A stretch of DNA of 45,558 bases, taken from the NCBI GenBank assembly GCA_051275515.1, contig JBNMOT010000010.1, positions 1 through 45,558 of the forward strand, written 5' to 3'. Every line of letters starts with the position of its first letter. Within the stretch, counting starts at the first letter, position 1. The notes beneath the pieces were generated by a model, which searched no databases, was not told the origin of the DNA, and saw only the letters and a program-made list of their open reading frames with translations. A program made the translations under genes and the position numbers. This stretch comes from Oleispira sp051275515. GTDB taxonomy: Bacteria > Pseudomonadota > Gammaproteobacteria > Pseudomonadales > Oceanobacteraceae. Positions 31,232 through 39,511 of the stretch are shown here, in pieces.

Positions 31232-32137
31232 CTACTTGATCGTCACTACCAGACCCACCACGGCTAGCCGATCAACCGTTTGATAAGCTTGGCGCTGAAG
31301 TTCTTCACCAAAAACGTCGGGATCAATTTCTTCATAATGAATAACGTGCTTATCTTCTGATAACAGTGGTTTTACAGCTTGCCAAAAAGTGTCTATACCG
31401 TCGACGATAGCACTCGCCGTGTAAAGCACGAGTTTACCACCGGTCGTCAAGCGTGCCAGCGCTTGCTCAGCGATTCTAACGGATAAGGCCGCACCCAGTT
31501 GTTCTCCACCATGACGATATGTCCGTTCAGTATCATCGACCATGTAGGGAGGGTTAGAGATAACCAAATCAACATCACCTTCTATGCTACTCAAGATATC
31601 ACTGTAAGTGGTCTCCACTCTGGCCGATATCCCGGCAATTTCGGCATTGATGCGGGCATAAGCAAGCGCTTGGGGATTGATGTCGGCCAAACACAGGTGC
31701 TCGACTCGATCTTTTAAGCAGAGCCCTCCCGCGCCACTGCCACACCCTACGTCGACCAATCTTGTTGCAGACGTTACGTGCTCACGCAACAGTTTGCCGT
31801 AGCGATAGGTGTCTGGGCCAAAAAATACGGCATTTTGATCTGTGGTTGGATAGCCGGAGTGCAGATAGAGATCATCAAAGAGTGTGGCGAAACGCAACTT
31901 CGAAATATATTGATCACCTTCTTTATTAAGCTCGCCCAAGTTTTTTAAATCGTTAAATATTTTTATGGGTAATACTTCAGGGGAAAAAGGTCGGTTCCAG
32001 CCAAACACATCACGCACGTTGCGAGCGATGAGACCTCGGCCTAGGATAGTATGATGTGACTCTGGCGTGATGGCAGTAAAGGCGTAATTTTCTTGTTTTA
32101 AGGTTTTGGCGATGGCGACGAGTGAGTCTACTGACAT
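31232..32137 (-). CDS. Class I methyltransferase with NPPY motif (small-methyltransferase domain)
   Basis: A 301-aa enzyme: an N-terminal ~120-residue domain (winged/adaptor), then the SAM site DVGCGSGAGGLCL, acidic LADINPQAL and catalytic NPPY in DLVISNPPYMVDD. NPPY methyltransferases modify glutamine, adenine or guanine (PrmC/RsmC/TrmN types). The closing segment (DVFGEELQRQAYQTVDRLAVVGLVV) is characteristic of a group usually annotated only as methyltransferase. Alone between the diiron protein and the Ni/Co transporter. Substrate unknown. Confidence 0.85.
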   Translation of the reverse strand: MSVDSLVAIAKTLKQENYAFTAITPESHHTILGRGLIARNVRDVFGWNRPFSPEVLPIKIFNDLKNLGELNKEGDQYISKLRFATLFDDLYLHSGYPTTDQNAVFFGPDTYRYGKLLREHVTSATRLVDVGCGSGAGGLCLKDRVEHLCLADINPQALAYARINAEIAGISARVETTYSDILSSIEGDVDLVISNPPYMVDDTERTYRHGGEQLGAALSVRIAEQALARLTTGGKLVLYTASAIVDGIDTFWQAVKPLLSEDKHVIHYEEIDPDVFGEELQRQAYQTVDRLAVVGLVVTIK

Positions 32138-32258
32138 AATGTTCTTCTTTGAGGTCGTTTATGCTATCAACATTGAATAAAACGCATTGTTTTTATGATC
32201 GTATGGTTCAAGCATTTATCTATGACGATACGTGTTGAGCCTCCAGATTAGAAGGTCC

Positions 32259-32340
32259 AATTATGAATGGATAATTATGAATGGATAATTTAAGTACCTT
32301 AACATCTTTTAAACCTTTTAAACCTTTTAAACCTTTTGCT
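32259..32340. repeat. Two short tandem repeats in the transporter/methyltransferase spacer
   Basis: Two 14-bp copies of AATTATGAATGGAT (32259-32272, 32273-32286), then 3.6 copies of the 9-bp unit CTTTTAAAC (32306-32337). The ~308-nt spacer 32138-32445 contains no convincing gene; a minus-strand frame through it only overlaps the transporter gene. The repeats look like replication-slippage products. Confidence 0.85.
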
Positions 32341-32445
32341 TTTAAGCTGCTCGTGCCAAAGCGTGTTTGGGATGTCATAAAGATAGTTTGAGATACACCT
32401 GATAATATTAACTCTTTACCCAACCAGCAGCCGAGGCCACACGAG

Positions 32446-33183
32446 TTAAAGTGCCAGGGATAACCAATAAAAACCAAATCCCACCGCCGCAGAAGCAATG
32501 ACTTTACGACTCCAGCTAAAGACTCTTACTGATTTTTGTTGTAACTTTTTCTGCACTAGGCCAAAGCTTAATCCAAACGCGACCATTGATAATAAGACCC
32601 CTGCACTGAACAACACCAGATAACCCATGGCTTCTGAAAGGCTGGTTTGCATCATCGCTGGAATTAAAGCCAAAGCTGGAGCGCTTCCTGCGAGGCCATG
32701 TAAGAGGCCGATCATCACAGGGGTATGCGCTTCTTTTATTTGCTGTGGACTGCCTGGCTTTTGGTCATCATTATTTAAGTTATGCGTATCATGATTTATT
32801 GCATGATTAACCACGTGAAGATGAGTATGCTCTATTAAGCCCTGACTGTGCTCATGAGTATGTTTATTAAGTACAATTTTCTCTTTATGAAATTGCCAAA
32901 AAAAAGAAAGTCCTAAAACAATTAATAAAACCCCTACGCTAGACTCAGCAATCTGCTGTATTGCTTTTGGTAAAGCGACCCCTAAACCAAAAAATAATAA
33001 CCCTAAAACAATCAGGACACTGCCATGACCCACCGCCCAATTAGCACTGAATTTTAAGGTACGACTTAAGCTAGGCTTACGATTACTTAACGCCGATACA
33101 GCCATAACATGGTCTGCATCTAAGGCGTGCAATAAGCCCAAGCCTAGACCTGTTATTAATAATGAAAGCATTTCGAGAGTCAT
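32446..33183 (-). CDS. Nickel/cobalt transporter (NicO/UreH-like)
   Basis: A 245-aa polytopic membrane protein with six predicted helices. Helix 1 contains GLLHALDADHVMAV, the HAxDADH metal-selectivity signature of Ni/Co permeases. A long His-rich loop (about residues 107-140, starting KHTHEHSQGL) is typical of metal handling. A second motif is MIGLLHGLAGSAPAL. It follows cobO by 18 nt, so cobalt uptake for cobalamin use is the most likely role; nickel is possible. Confidence 0.82.
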   Translation of the reverse strand: MTLEMLSLLITGLGLGLLHALDADHVMAVSALSNRKPSLSRTLKFSANWAVGHGSVLIVLGLLFFGLGVALPKAIQQIAESSVGVLLIVLGLSFFWQFHKEKIVLNKHTHEHSQGLIEHTHLHVVNHAINHDTHNLNNDDQKPGSPQQIKEAHTPVMIGLLHGLAGSAPALALIPAMMQTSLSEAMGYLVLFSAGVLLSMVAFGLSFGLVQKKLQQKSVRVFSWSRKVIASAAVGFGFYWLSLAL

Positions 33184-33201
33184 TGTGAGATTACCTATAC
33201 A

Positions 33202-33801
33202 TTAGAATTCAATACCTTCTTGTGCTTTCACACCTTGCCGAAATGCGTGCTTATCATCTTGTACCGTAGAAATGGTATCGGCAATATCTTGTAACGGCAC
33301 CGCCATTGTACGGCCAGTAATCATTACATTTTGCATTTTAGGCCGAGTTTGTAAGGCTCTAACAACGGGCTCGACATCAAGGTATTCATATTTGAACATG
33401 TAGCTCATTTCATCAAATAATAAGAAATCATAGCGCTCATCTTGCAATAACTTTTCCGCGAGAATCCATGCTTGTTGAGCAGCTGCGATATCTTGACTCT
33501 TATTTTGTGTCTCCCAAGTAAATCCATGCCCCATTACGTGCCAGTCGACCAGCGGATGCTCTTTAAAGAATTTCATTTCCCCCGTTTCGTTACGACCTTT
33601 AATGAACTGAATCACAGCGCATCTTCTACCATAACCCAGAGAACGAGCCATGGTGCCTAAAGCAGAACTACTCTTGCCTTTACCATTGCCCTTTAAAAGT
33701 ATCAAAACCCCACGCACTTCTTGAGCTTGGGCAATTCTGTCGTCAATAATGGCTTTCTTCTTTGCCATGCGCTGCTGGTGCTTATCTTCGCGTTCACTCA
33801 T
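33202..33801 (-). CDS. cobO: Cob(I)yrinic acid a,c-diamide adenosyltransferase CobO/BtuR
   Basis: 199 aa from ATG 33801 (MSEREDKHQQRM); a GTG nine bases upstream is in frame but less like the family start. Walker A-like GNGKGKSSSALGTMARS binds ATP in an inverted way typical of CobA/CobO. Further landmarks: IQFIKGRNETGEM, LLFDEMSYMFKYEYLD and NVMITGRTMAVPL. It adenosylates corrinoids for coenzyme B12. Paired with the Ni/Co transporter; no other cob genes are in the window, fitting a salvage or split pathway. No cobalamin riboswitch consensus was seen upstream. Confidence 0.95.
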   Translation of the reverse strand: MSEREDKHQQRMAKKKAIIDDRIAQAQEVRGVLILLKGNGKGKSSSALGTMARSLGYGRRCAVIQFIKGRNETGEMKFFKEHPLVDWHVMGHGFTWETQNKSQDIAAAQQAWILAEKLLQDERYDFLLFDEMSYMFKYEYLDVEPVVRALQTRPKMQNVMITGRTMAVPLQDIADTISTVQDDKHAFRQGVKAQEGIEF

Positions 33802-33810
33802 GGGTATCAC

Positions 33811-34165
33811 TCATTGGCCTTTACGGATCAGGTTCAGCCTGACTCAATCTAATTACAAGGTTTTAATGATTATTACTTTTTTACGTTAAGGATTATTCAC
33901 ATTAAAAAATAGTACTTTAAATAGATTTAAAATAAAAAACCATATTATCAGAATATGTAGGGGTTCTGTATTGACACAACTATCTATCAAGCAACTTTAT
34001 TCATGTTGAACCTAATATGATGATCAAAGCGGTCAAAGGCATTCGCTAAACGCCAGAAGGCGAGTTTCCCAAACGTCATATCGAACCCTACTGCCAGCTC
34101 ATTACTTTTTAAAGGTTAAAAATATGTGATCGAAAAATATTCATTATTGTCATAGCAAGGATTAA
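33811..34165. other. Intergenic stretch with decayed coding traces
   Basis: No intact gene. On the minus strand a ~43-codon open segment (33987 to about 34118) reads ELAVGFDMTFGKLAFW and ends RFNMNKVA, resembling a gene's C-terminal end without the rest. A GAACCTGATCC string at ~33820-33835 recalls a thiamine box but lacks the rest of it. Confidence 0.35.
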
Positions 34166-34411
34166 TTTAAAAATCGATTCGTTGTTTTTTTAAAAGAAGA
34201 AACCAGCGCGCAAGGTGATCGCAATGTAAAAGCTTTTGCTCGTCATGATGAATATCGTCCTTGGTATAAAGCCGATACGGATATTATTCATATGATTTCA
34301 CACTGCTATGCGGGTGAAATTAATGAAGCGATTGCGAACAGCGAAGCGGTGATTGCGAACAGCGATAAGAAAGGGCTTTCGATAGAGCGGGAGACGTTTA
34401 TGTTAAAATAA
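34166..34411 (+). pseudogene. Unidentified gene remnant
   Basis: An 81-codon open frame without a start codon, ending TAA at 34409-34411. It reads FKNRFVVFLKEETSAQG, then HDEYRPWYKADTDIIHM and ends LSIERETFMLK, protein-like in composition. A near-duplicate of ATTGCGAACAGCGA sits within it. A second segment in another frame (IASELIERGLVADKQVAVK, about 34409-34468) follows, suggesting frameshift decay. I do not recognise the family. Lies against the 3' end of the convergent TetR gene. Confidence 0.35.
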
Positions 34412-34462
34412 TTGCAAGCGAATTGATTGAAAGAGGCTTGGTAGCGGATAAGCAAGTCGCGG

Positions 34463-34972
34463 TTAAGACTCAATCAATCGGAGGATGATGGTGGTCATTT
34501 CATCAACTGACTCGCGAAATCCGTTTTTGGCCCATTGGCTAATCACGGCTTGAAAACCCGCTTCATTAAAAGTCAGTTTATAAGGTGTTTTAAAATCTAA
34601 TACCTCACTAAATTTACGCAGCCTTTCAGGAGACACCGTTGCCAAAATACTCTTTATAGCGGGATGCAGTTCAAGGTCGTTCAGATAAGGGAGTTCTTTG
34701 GCGATTTTAAGCCGCCAGTGAATTAAGTCTGCCAGTGTCGGCGATTCGAGTGCAGAGAGCATCGCTAAACCTTCTTCAGCGACAGAATCGTTGGTATATT
34801 CAACGACAGATTCAACCGTATCGAAATGTCGATAAAAGGTGCTGCGTGAGACACCCGCTTCAGCTGTAATCTGTGAGATCGTAATTTCTTCAAATTTATA
34901 CTTTTTAATCAGTAGACAAAAGGCTTCACTGATCGTTTTTTTTGAGAAGTCAATCTGGTTTTGCCGTGTCAT
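34463..34972 (-). CDS. TetR/AcrR-family regulator
   Basis: A 169-aa regulator with an N-terminal HTH: SKKTISEAFCLLIKKYKFEEITISQI and AEAGVSRSTFYRHFDTVESVVEYT. The C-terminal ~110 residues are variable and shorter than in most family members (DUF-type TetR_C). Target unknown. It is divergent from the region carrying the first ~91-bp repeat and the PPIase-HupE-DUF3604 cassette, which it could control. Confidence 0.88.
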   Translation of the reverse strand: MTRQNQIDFSKKTISEAFCLLIKKYKFEEITISQITAEAGVSRSTFYRHFDTVESVVEYTNDSVAEEGLAMLSALESPTLADLIHWRLKIAKELPYLNDLELHPAIKSILATVSPERLRKFSEVLDFKTPYKLTFNEAGFQAVISQWAKNGFRESVDEMTTIILRLIES

Positions 34973-35078
34973 TTAGGGGCTTCTATATTGAAAATTTTGA
35001 TAGACAGTTTTGAAGCAACTGATCATATATACAATTTTTTAGTCAACAATACAGGCTAATGGCTGTGAATTCACCCAT

Positions 35079-35169
35079 AAATGATACAGAGCCAGCCCTA
35101 TCTGTAGCAGTTAGCGCATCGGCTATTTCGATCATAGTAGAGATTTGCTCTAATAGGTCGTGCGTCGTT
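35079..35169 (+). repeat. ~91-bp imperfect direct repeat, left copy
   Basis: About 90% identical, by eye nine or so mismatches, to 39389-39479 in the same orientation. The first 37 bp, from AAATGATACAGAGCC to GTTAGC, are identical. Both copies flank the three-gene cassette. The rest of the gap (34973-35224) holds no gene. Confidence 0.9.
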
Positions 35170-35224
35170 CGGTGCTAAAACATCAACCCAATGATTACCA
35201 GCCACACAATGGCGGCTATCTTAA

Positions 35225-35389
35225 GTCGTTAGCTTACCCAATAATAATGCAGGCTTTAACGGTAGGTATTTAAAAAATCACTTGGACATCGCATCAATAG
35301 ACGAGTACGACGATGATTTGAGTTTTATTGATGGAGATAAACTTGAATTATTAAATACTAAATTAGATATCACGTTAGATGTTAAATAA
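35225..35389 (+). pseudogene. C-terminal remnant of a gene upstream of the PPIase
   Basis: An open frame of 54 codons without a start, ending TAA at 35387-35389. It reads through NNNAGFNGRYLKNHLD, then IDEYDDDLSFIDGDKLELL and ends LDITLDVK. The stop lies 12 nt before the PPIase start, as within an operon, so a former first gene has probably lost all but its 3' end. Its upstream boundary is near the left copy of the ~91-bp repeat. Family not recognised. Confidence 0.4.
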
Positions 35390-35401
35390 GAGAGCTAATT
35401 A

Positions 35402-36331
35402 TTGATTTTCAATAACTTAAAAAAATATTATCAAGAGCCCTTACTGCATTTTTTGGTGCTAGGCCTAGTATTGTATTCTTTAGTAGATGTATTTTCTGAG
35501 TCGCCTTCTCGTGACAATTATGGCATTGATGTCAATACCTCAATCATGGTTAGGTTTCTACAGTTTCAAAATAAAGCCTTTAATGCAAAACTAGCCGAAC
35601 AAAAATGGAAAAGTTTAGACGAATCTGAAAAGCAAAATTTAGTAACGGATTATATACGTGAAGAAGTAATGTATCGTGAGGCTCTTAATATGAGTTTGGA
35701 TTTAGATGATCAGATTATTCGCAACCGCTTGATTCAAAAAATAGAGTTCATCAATAGTGGATTTACCTCATCCATGGTAGGTATTGATCAAAAGATTCTA
35801 AGTGATTATTTTAATGAGAACATACCTTATTATAGGATCGAAGGATCCATAACGTTTAGCCATGTTTTTTTTGATAAAGACCTAGTTCAGGATGAAGGTC
35901 AACATGAAAAGAAAGTACAAAAGACTTTGCTAGAGTTGAATGAGAATTCCGTTCCTTTTGAACAAGCTTCGCAGTTTGGTCAACGGTTCTTTTTTCATCG
36001 TAACTATGTAGATCGAACCCAGAATTTTGTGACCAGTCACTTCGGTTTACCTTTCAGTCAGAAAGTGTTCACCCTTCAACCCAGTAATGCTTGGTATGGG
36101 CCTATTAAGTCTAAGTATGGTTCGCACCTGGTGATGATAAAAAATAATCAGCCTGAAAGAATCCCCAGCCTAGTCGAAGTAGCACCGCAGGTATTACAAG
36201 ACCTCAAACGTGTTCAGCAGAATGCGTTAAAAACTGGGTCACTTAACATAATGATCAATAAGTACACTATTAATAACAAACTTGAAATAAACGATACTGA
36301 TACGGGCGAGCATGATGCCAGTATTGATTAA
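35402..36331 (+). CDS. Membrane-anchored parvulin-type peptidyl-prolyl isomerase
   Basis: A 309-aa protein starting at TTG (MIFNNLKKYYQEPLLHFLVLG), preceded by GAGAG; no in-frame ATG exists upstream before the TAA at 35387. EPLLHFLVLGLVLYSLV is a single N-terminal membrane anchor common in this PpiC subgroup. SurA-like N-terminal helices (EKQNLVTDYIREEVMYREAL) and a degenerate rotamase domain (about 150-265, with SKYGSHLVMI at its end) follow. It overlaps the HupE-like gene by 20 nt. It should work in the periplasm as chaperone or folding factor for cassette partners. Confidence 0.8.
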   Translation: MIFNNLKKYYQEPLLHFLVLGLVLYSLVDVFSESPSRDNYGIDVNTSIMVRFLQFQNKAFNAKLAEQKWKSLDESEKQNLVTDYIREEVMYREALNMSLDLDDQIIRNRLIQKIEFINSGFTSSMVGIDQKILSDYFNENIPYYRIEGSITFSHVFFDKDLVQDEGQHEKKVQKTLLELNENSVPFEQASQFGQRFFFHRNYVDRTQNFVTSHFGLPFSQKVFTLQPSNAWYGPIKSKYGSHLVMIKNNQPERIPSLVEVAPQVLQDLKRVQQNALKTGSLNIMINKYTINNKLEINDTDTGEHDASID

Positions 36332-37337
36332 AATAGTACTCTCACTATTACTACTGTTTTTTGTGCCTGCACAAATCATGGCCCACGAAGGTCGCCCCGT
36401 TTATATTCAAGTGAATGAGCAAGAGATAGGTATCGTACAGCTACGCTGGAAAATCCCTCCTGTTATGGCTAATGGACAAGAACCCACCATTTCTTTACTG
36501 GGTGGGTGTCAGCGCCTCAGATCTAGTGGCTACCTTAATGATAAGAATAGTTCACTCAATCTGTTAAGCGGGCATCACCAATATCAGTGTCTAAAGAATA
36601 ACAGTGCTATGCGTATTGTCCTGAATTATCCTGACAATAATCCTGTGTTATCTAGCTTAATAAAATTTCAAAAATATGATGGTGTGTCTTTCAGCTTATT
36701 TAATGGCCCTGATACCTTGACTATTGTATTACCTGAAAAAATGTCTCTCATAAGAGTAGCGCAGCAATATATACAAGGTGGCTTTTTACACATTTTGTCG
36801 GGGCTTGATCACTTATTATTTGTTGCATGTTTAATTCTAATCGTGAGCGGAAAACGTAAACTGGTATTAACCATTACCGGGTTTACTCTCGGGCACTCAA
36901 TTACATTAAGTTTAGCGAGCCTTGGGTTTGTTAATGTACACATTAATGTGGTGGAGGTACTAATTGCGTTAAGTATAGTGATGCTAATCGTTGAAATCAC
37001 CAAGGCCGTCTTGGGGAATCCTTCGCAAAGTTTAATTTGGCGTTATCCCATAATCGTTTCACTGGGATTTGGATTATTGCATGGTTTTGGTTTTGCCGGT
37101 GCGTTAGCAGACTTAGGTTTGCCGGTAAGCATGAAAATATCTGCGTTAGCTTTTTTTAATATAGGCGTAGAACTAGGGCAACTGGCTTTTATTGCCGTGG
37201 TATTAGGGCTTATCCGCTTAACTTCTTATGCGTCTATCAGTGAAGGCCGTATACCTCTCTCTATGATTTTCTTATATGCCATAGGTTCATTAAGTGGTTA
37301 CTGGTTTATAGAGAGAAGCCTAAACATGTTTGTTTAA
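36312..37337 (+). CDS. HupE/UreJ-like membrane protein with periplasmic N-domain
   Basis: A 341-aa protein: signal peptide (about 1-25, up to IMAHEGRP), a ~130-residue periplasmic domain, then six TM helices. The HupE/UreJ_2 core shows FLHILSGLDHLLFVACLIL, FTLGHSITLSLA and LHGFGFAGALAD; His and Asp in these helices suggest metal binding. HupE/UreJ relatives are linked to nickel transport for hydrogenase or urease, but this branch is not next to either. Start overlaps the PPIase end, so translation is coupled. Function in this cassette unknown. Confidence 0.82.
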   Translation: MMPVLIKIVLSLLLLFFVPAQIMAHEGRPVYIQVNEQEIGIVQLRWKIPPVMANGQEPTISLLGGCQRLRSSGYLNDKNSSLNLLSGHHQYQCLKNNSAMRIVLNYPDNNPVLSSLIKFQKYDGVSFSLFNGPDTLTIVLPEKMSLIRVAQQYIQGGFLHILSGLDHLLFVACLILIVSGKRKLVLTITGFTLGHSITLSLASLGFVNVHINVVEVLIALSIVMLIVEITKAVLGNPSQSLIWRYPIIVSLGFGLLHGFGFAGALADLGLPVSMKISALAFFNIGVELGQLAFIAVVLGLIRLTSYASISEGRIPLSMIFLYAIGSLSGYWFIERSLNMFV

Positions 37338-37446
37338 TATTATAAAAATCTTAGTTTAATTAATCTAACGATGTGCATACAGATGATGCCTATACTGAAT
37401 CATCTTTTTGCTTATTAACTTTCATGAAAGTGAAAAGGAAAGTGAA

Positions 37447-39336
37447 ATGATAAAAATAAAATTCACATTACCGCTGCTATTATGCCTAGCCAGCAATGTC
37501 GCCAGTGCCAGTGAGTCTACAAGCAGTGAGGCGACAAATTTATACTGGGGCGACACACACCTACATACATCCTATTCATTTGATGCATTTTTAAATAAAA
37601 ATCAGTCAGCTGATCCAGACACAGCCTATCGCTGGGCTAAAGGCTTACCGGTTATTCATCCTTATACGCGAGCCCGTGTGCAAATAAAACAGCCGTTGGA
37701 TTTTTTAGTGGTATCCGATCATGCCGAGGGCATGGGGGTAATAAGGGCGATCGCTACAGAAACAGAAGAATATGGTGATGAAGGCGTTATTAAAAGTATC
37801 ATTCGCTGGTTCACCATTAAAGTTATTCGCTTTGTATTCGATGGGGGCGAAGGCGACGGTCTTTCTTTGTTTAATGAAGTATTGCCAGAAAAAGCCCAGC
37901 GACCCGGCACCAATCCCGTCCAAGATCCTGCTAACCATGTTTATAATAACTTAGGCAATATGATTCCCACTGAAGTGACAGCCTGGGGAGAAATTGTTGA
38001 TGCCGCCGAGCGCCATAATCAATCCGGTAAATTCACAGCGTTGATTGGTTGGGAGTGGAGTTCAGTCCCTACGGGTGCCAACTTACACCGAGTGGTTATT
38101 TCCCCTAATGGCAGCGATAAAGCCAAACAATACATTCCATTTGGGTCTGATCAAAGTCAGTACCCAGAAGATTTATGGGTGTGGCTAGATAAAACTAGCC
38201 AAGAAACCGGCAGTGAATTTATTGCCATTCCCCATAACTCGAATATTAGTAAGGGCTATATGTTTCCTGAGGTGACGTTAAAAGGGCAGCCAATTACCGT
38301 TGACTATGCGCAAACTCGAATGATGTGGGAGCCCGTAGTAGAGGTAACGCAAATTAAAGGAGACAGCGAAACTCATCCAACAGTTTCTCCTAATGATGAA
38401 TTTTCTGACTTTGAAAGCTACGGTTTTTATTTACAAAAAACACCCGAGGAAGCTAAGTTTAGTGAAGGAGATTATGTGCGCTCAGGATTAAAGCGCGGAT
38501 TAGAAATAGAGGAAGAAATAGGGGTGAATCCTTATAAATTTGGTGTGATTGGAAGTACTGACTCTCACACAGGATTGTCCAGCGCTGAAGAAAATAATTT
38601 CTGGGGTAAGTTTGCTCATGATTCCACCCCAGAGACTAAGCGTAAAGGTATTATCGGTGGCACGAACACGACTGGTTGGAATATGTCGGTCGGTGGCTTA
38701 GCCGCGGTGTGGAGTGATGATAATACGCGCCAAAGTATTTATTCCGCGTTTAAACGTCGAGAAGTTTATGCCACCACAGGTCCTCGTATACAGGTGCGTC
38801 TTTTTGGCGGTTGGGGGTTCGATCAAAAAGCGCTTCATAGCGAAAGTATGGCGCAATACGGCTATAAACAAGGCGTGCCAATGGGAGGTGACTTAGCCGG
38901 TACTACCGATGAAAATAGTAAAATTCAATTTTTAATTCGGGCTACCAAAGACCCATTAGGTGCAAACCTTGATCGTGTTCAAGTTGTAAAGGGTTGGTTG
39001 GACAGTGCTGGGATAAGCCATGAAAAAGTGTTTAACGTCGCCTGGTCGGGCGACCGTACTCTTAACAATGAAAAGTTATCAGCGGTAGGTGATACCGTGA
39101 GTCGTGTGGATGGTTCAGTTAAAAATACCATTGGCAGTATTGAATTATCCACAATATGGGTAGACCCAAGTTTTAATCACAAGCAGCGAGCATTTTATTA
39201 TGTGCGGGTATTGCAAATTCCCACTGCGCGCCATTCTTTATACGATGCCATTGCCTTGCAAATTGATGCACCCAGTGAAGGGCCTGCGGTGATTCAAGAA
39301 CGGGCTTATACGTCTGCTATCTGGTATACGCCATAA
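37447..39336 (+). CDS. DUF3604 exported PHP-like metal-dependent protein
   Basis: 629 aa from ATG 37447 (MIKIKFTLPLLLCLASN...), which has an AAAGGA ribosome binding site and a proper signal peptide; a TTG at 37408 would precede the signal peptide. Metal-binding motifs of the PHP phosphoesterase type: YWGDTHLHTSYSFDA (HxH) right after the signal, DFLVVSDHAEGMG, IAIPHNSNIS and GVIGSTDSHTGL. The DUF3604 family has no settled function. It likely acts in the periplasm as a metal-dependent hydrolase. Third gene of the PPIase-HupE cassette, 109 nt after HupE. Confidence 0.9.
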   Translation: MIKIKFTLPLLLCLASNVASASESTSSEATNLYWGDTHLHTSYSFDAFLNKNQSADPDTAYRWAKGLPVIHPYTRARVQIKQPLDFLVVSDHAEGMGVIRAIATETEEYGDEGVIKSIIRWFTIKVIRFVFDGGEGDGLSLFNEVLPEKAQRPGTNPVQDPANHVYNNLGNMIPTEVTAWGEIVDAAERHNQSGKFTALIGWEWSSVPTGANLHRVVISPNGSDKAKQYIPFGSDQSQYPEDLWVWLDKTSQETGSEFIAIPHNSNISKGYMFPEVTLKGQPITVDYAQTRMMWEPVVEVTQIKGDSETHPTVSPNDEFSDFESYGFYLQKTPEEAKFSEGDYVRSGLKRGLEIEEEIGVNPYKFGVIGSTDSHTGLSSAEENNFWGKFAHDSTPETKRKGIIGGTNTTGWNMSVGGLAAVWSDDNTRQSIYSAFKRREVYATTGPRIQVRLFGGWGFDQKALHSESMAQYGYKQGVPMGGDLAGTTDENSKIQFLIRATKDPLGANLDRVQVVKGWLDSAGISHEKVFNVAWSGDRTLNNEKLSAVGDTVSRVDGSVKNTIGSIELSTIWVDPSFNHKQRAFYYVRVLQIPTARHSLYDAIALQIDAPSEGPAVIQERAYTSAIWYTP

Positions 39337-39388
39337 AATTGACTTTAGATGAGCAGCAATAAGTGACTAATACTGCTCATTCATCAAG

Positions 39389-39479
39389 AAATGATACAGA
39401 GCCAGCCCTATCTGTAGCAGTTAGCCCGCCTGCTATTTCGATCATAGTAAAGTTCTGCTCTAATAGGTTATGCGTCGTT
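39389..39479 (+). repeat. ~91-bp imperfect direct repeat, right copy
   Basis: Same orientation as 35079-35169. Located 53 nt after the DUF3604 stop and 32 nt before the DJ-1-like start. It therefore closes the cassette precisely at its 3' end. The 174-nt spacer has no gene. Confidence 0.9.
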
Positions 39480-39511
39480 TAGTAAAATAATAACAGAGTG
39501 AGCCTGTCGAA

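Noticed and set aside
32220..32498. 92-codon minus-strand frame through the tandem repeats
   Set aside because: It overlaps the transporter's 3' end in another frame, is largely translated 9-bp repeat (KGLKGLK) and lacks a ribosome binding site.
33815..33850. GAACCTGATCC on the minus strand upstream of cobO, resembling part of a TPP riboswitch (thiamine box)
   Set aside because: The CTGAGA helix and the GCG-AGGGA segment are missing, and the string forms its own small hairpin (TCAGG/CCTGA). A chance match is more likely.
35079..39479. Insertion sequence or composite transposon
   Set aside because: There is no transposase in the interval and the 91-bp repeats have no evident terminal inverted repeats.
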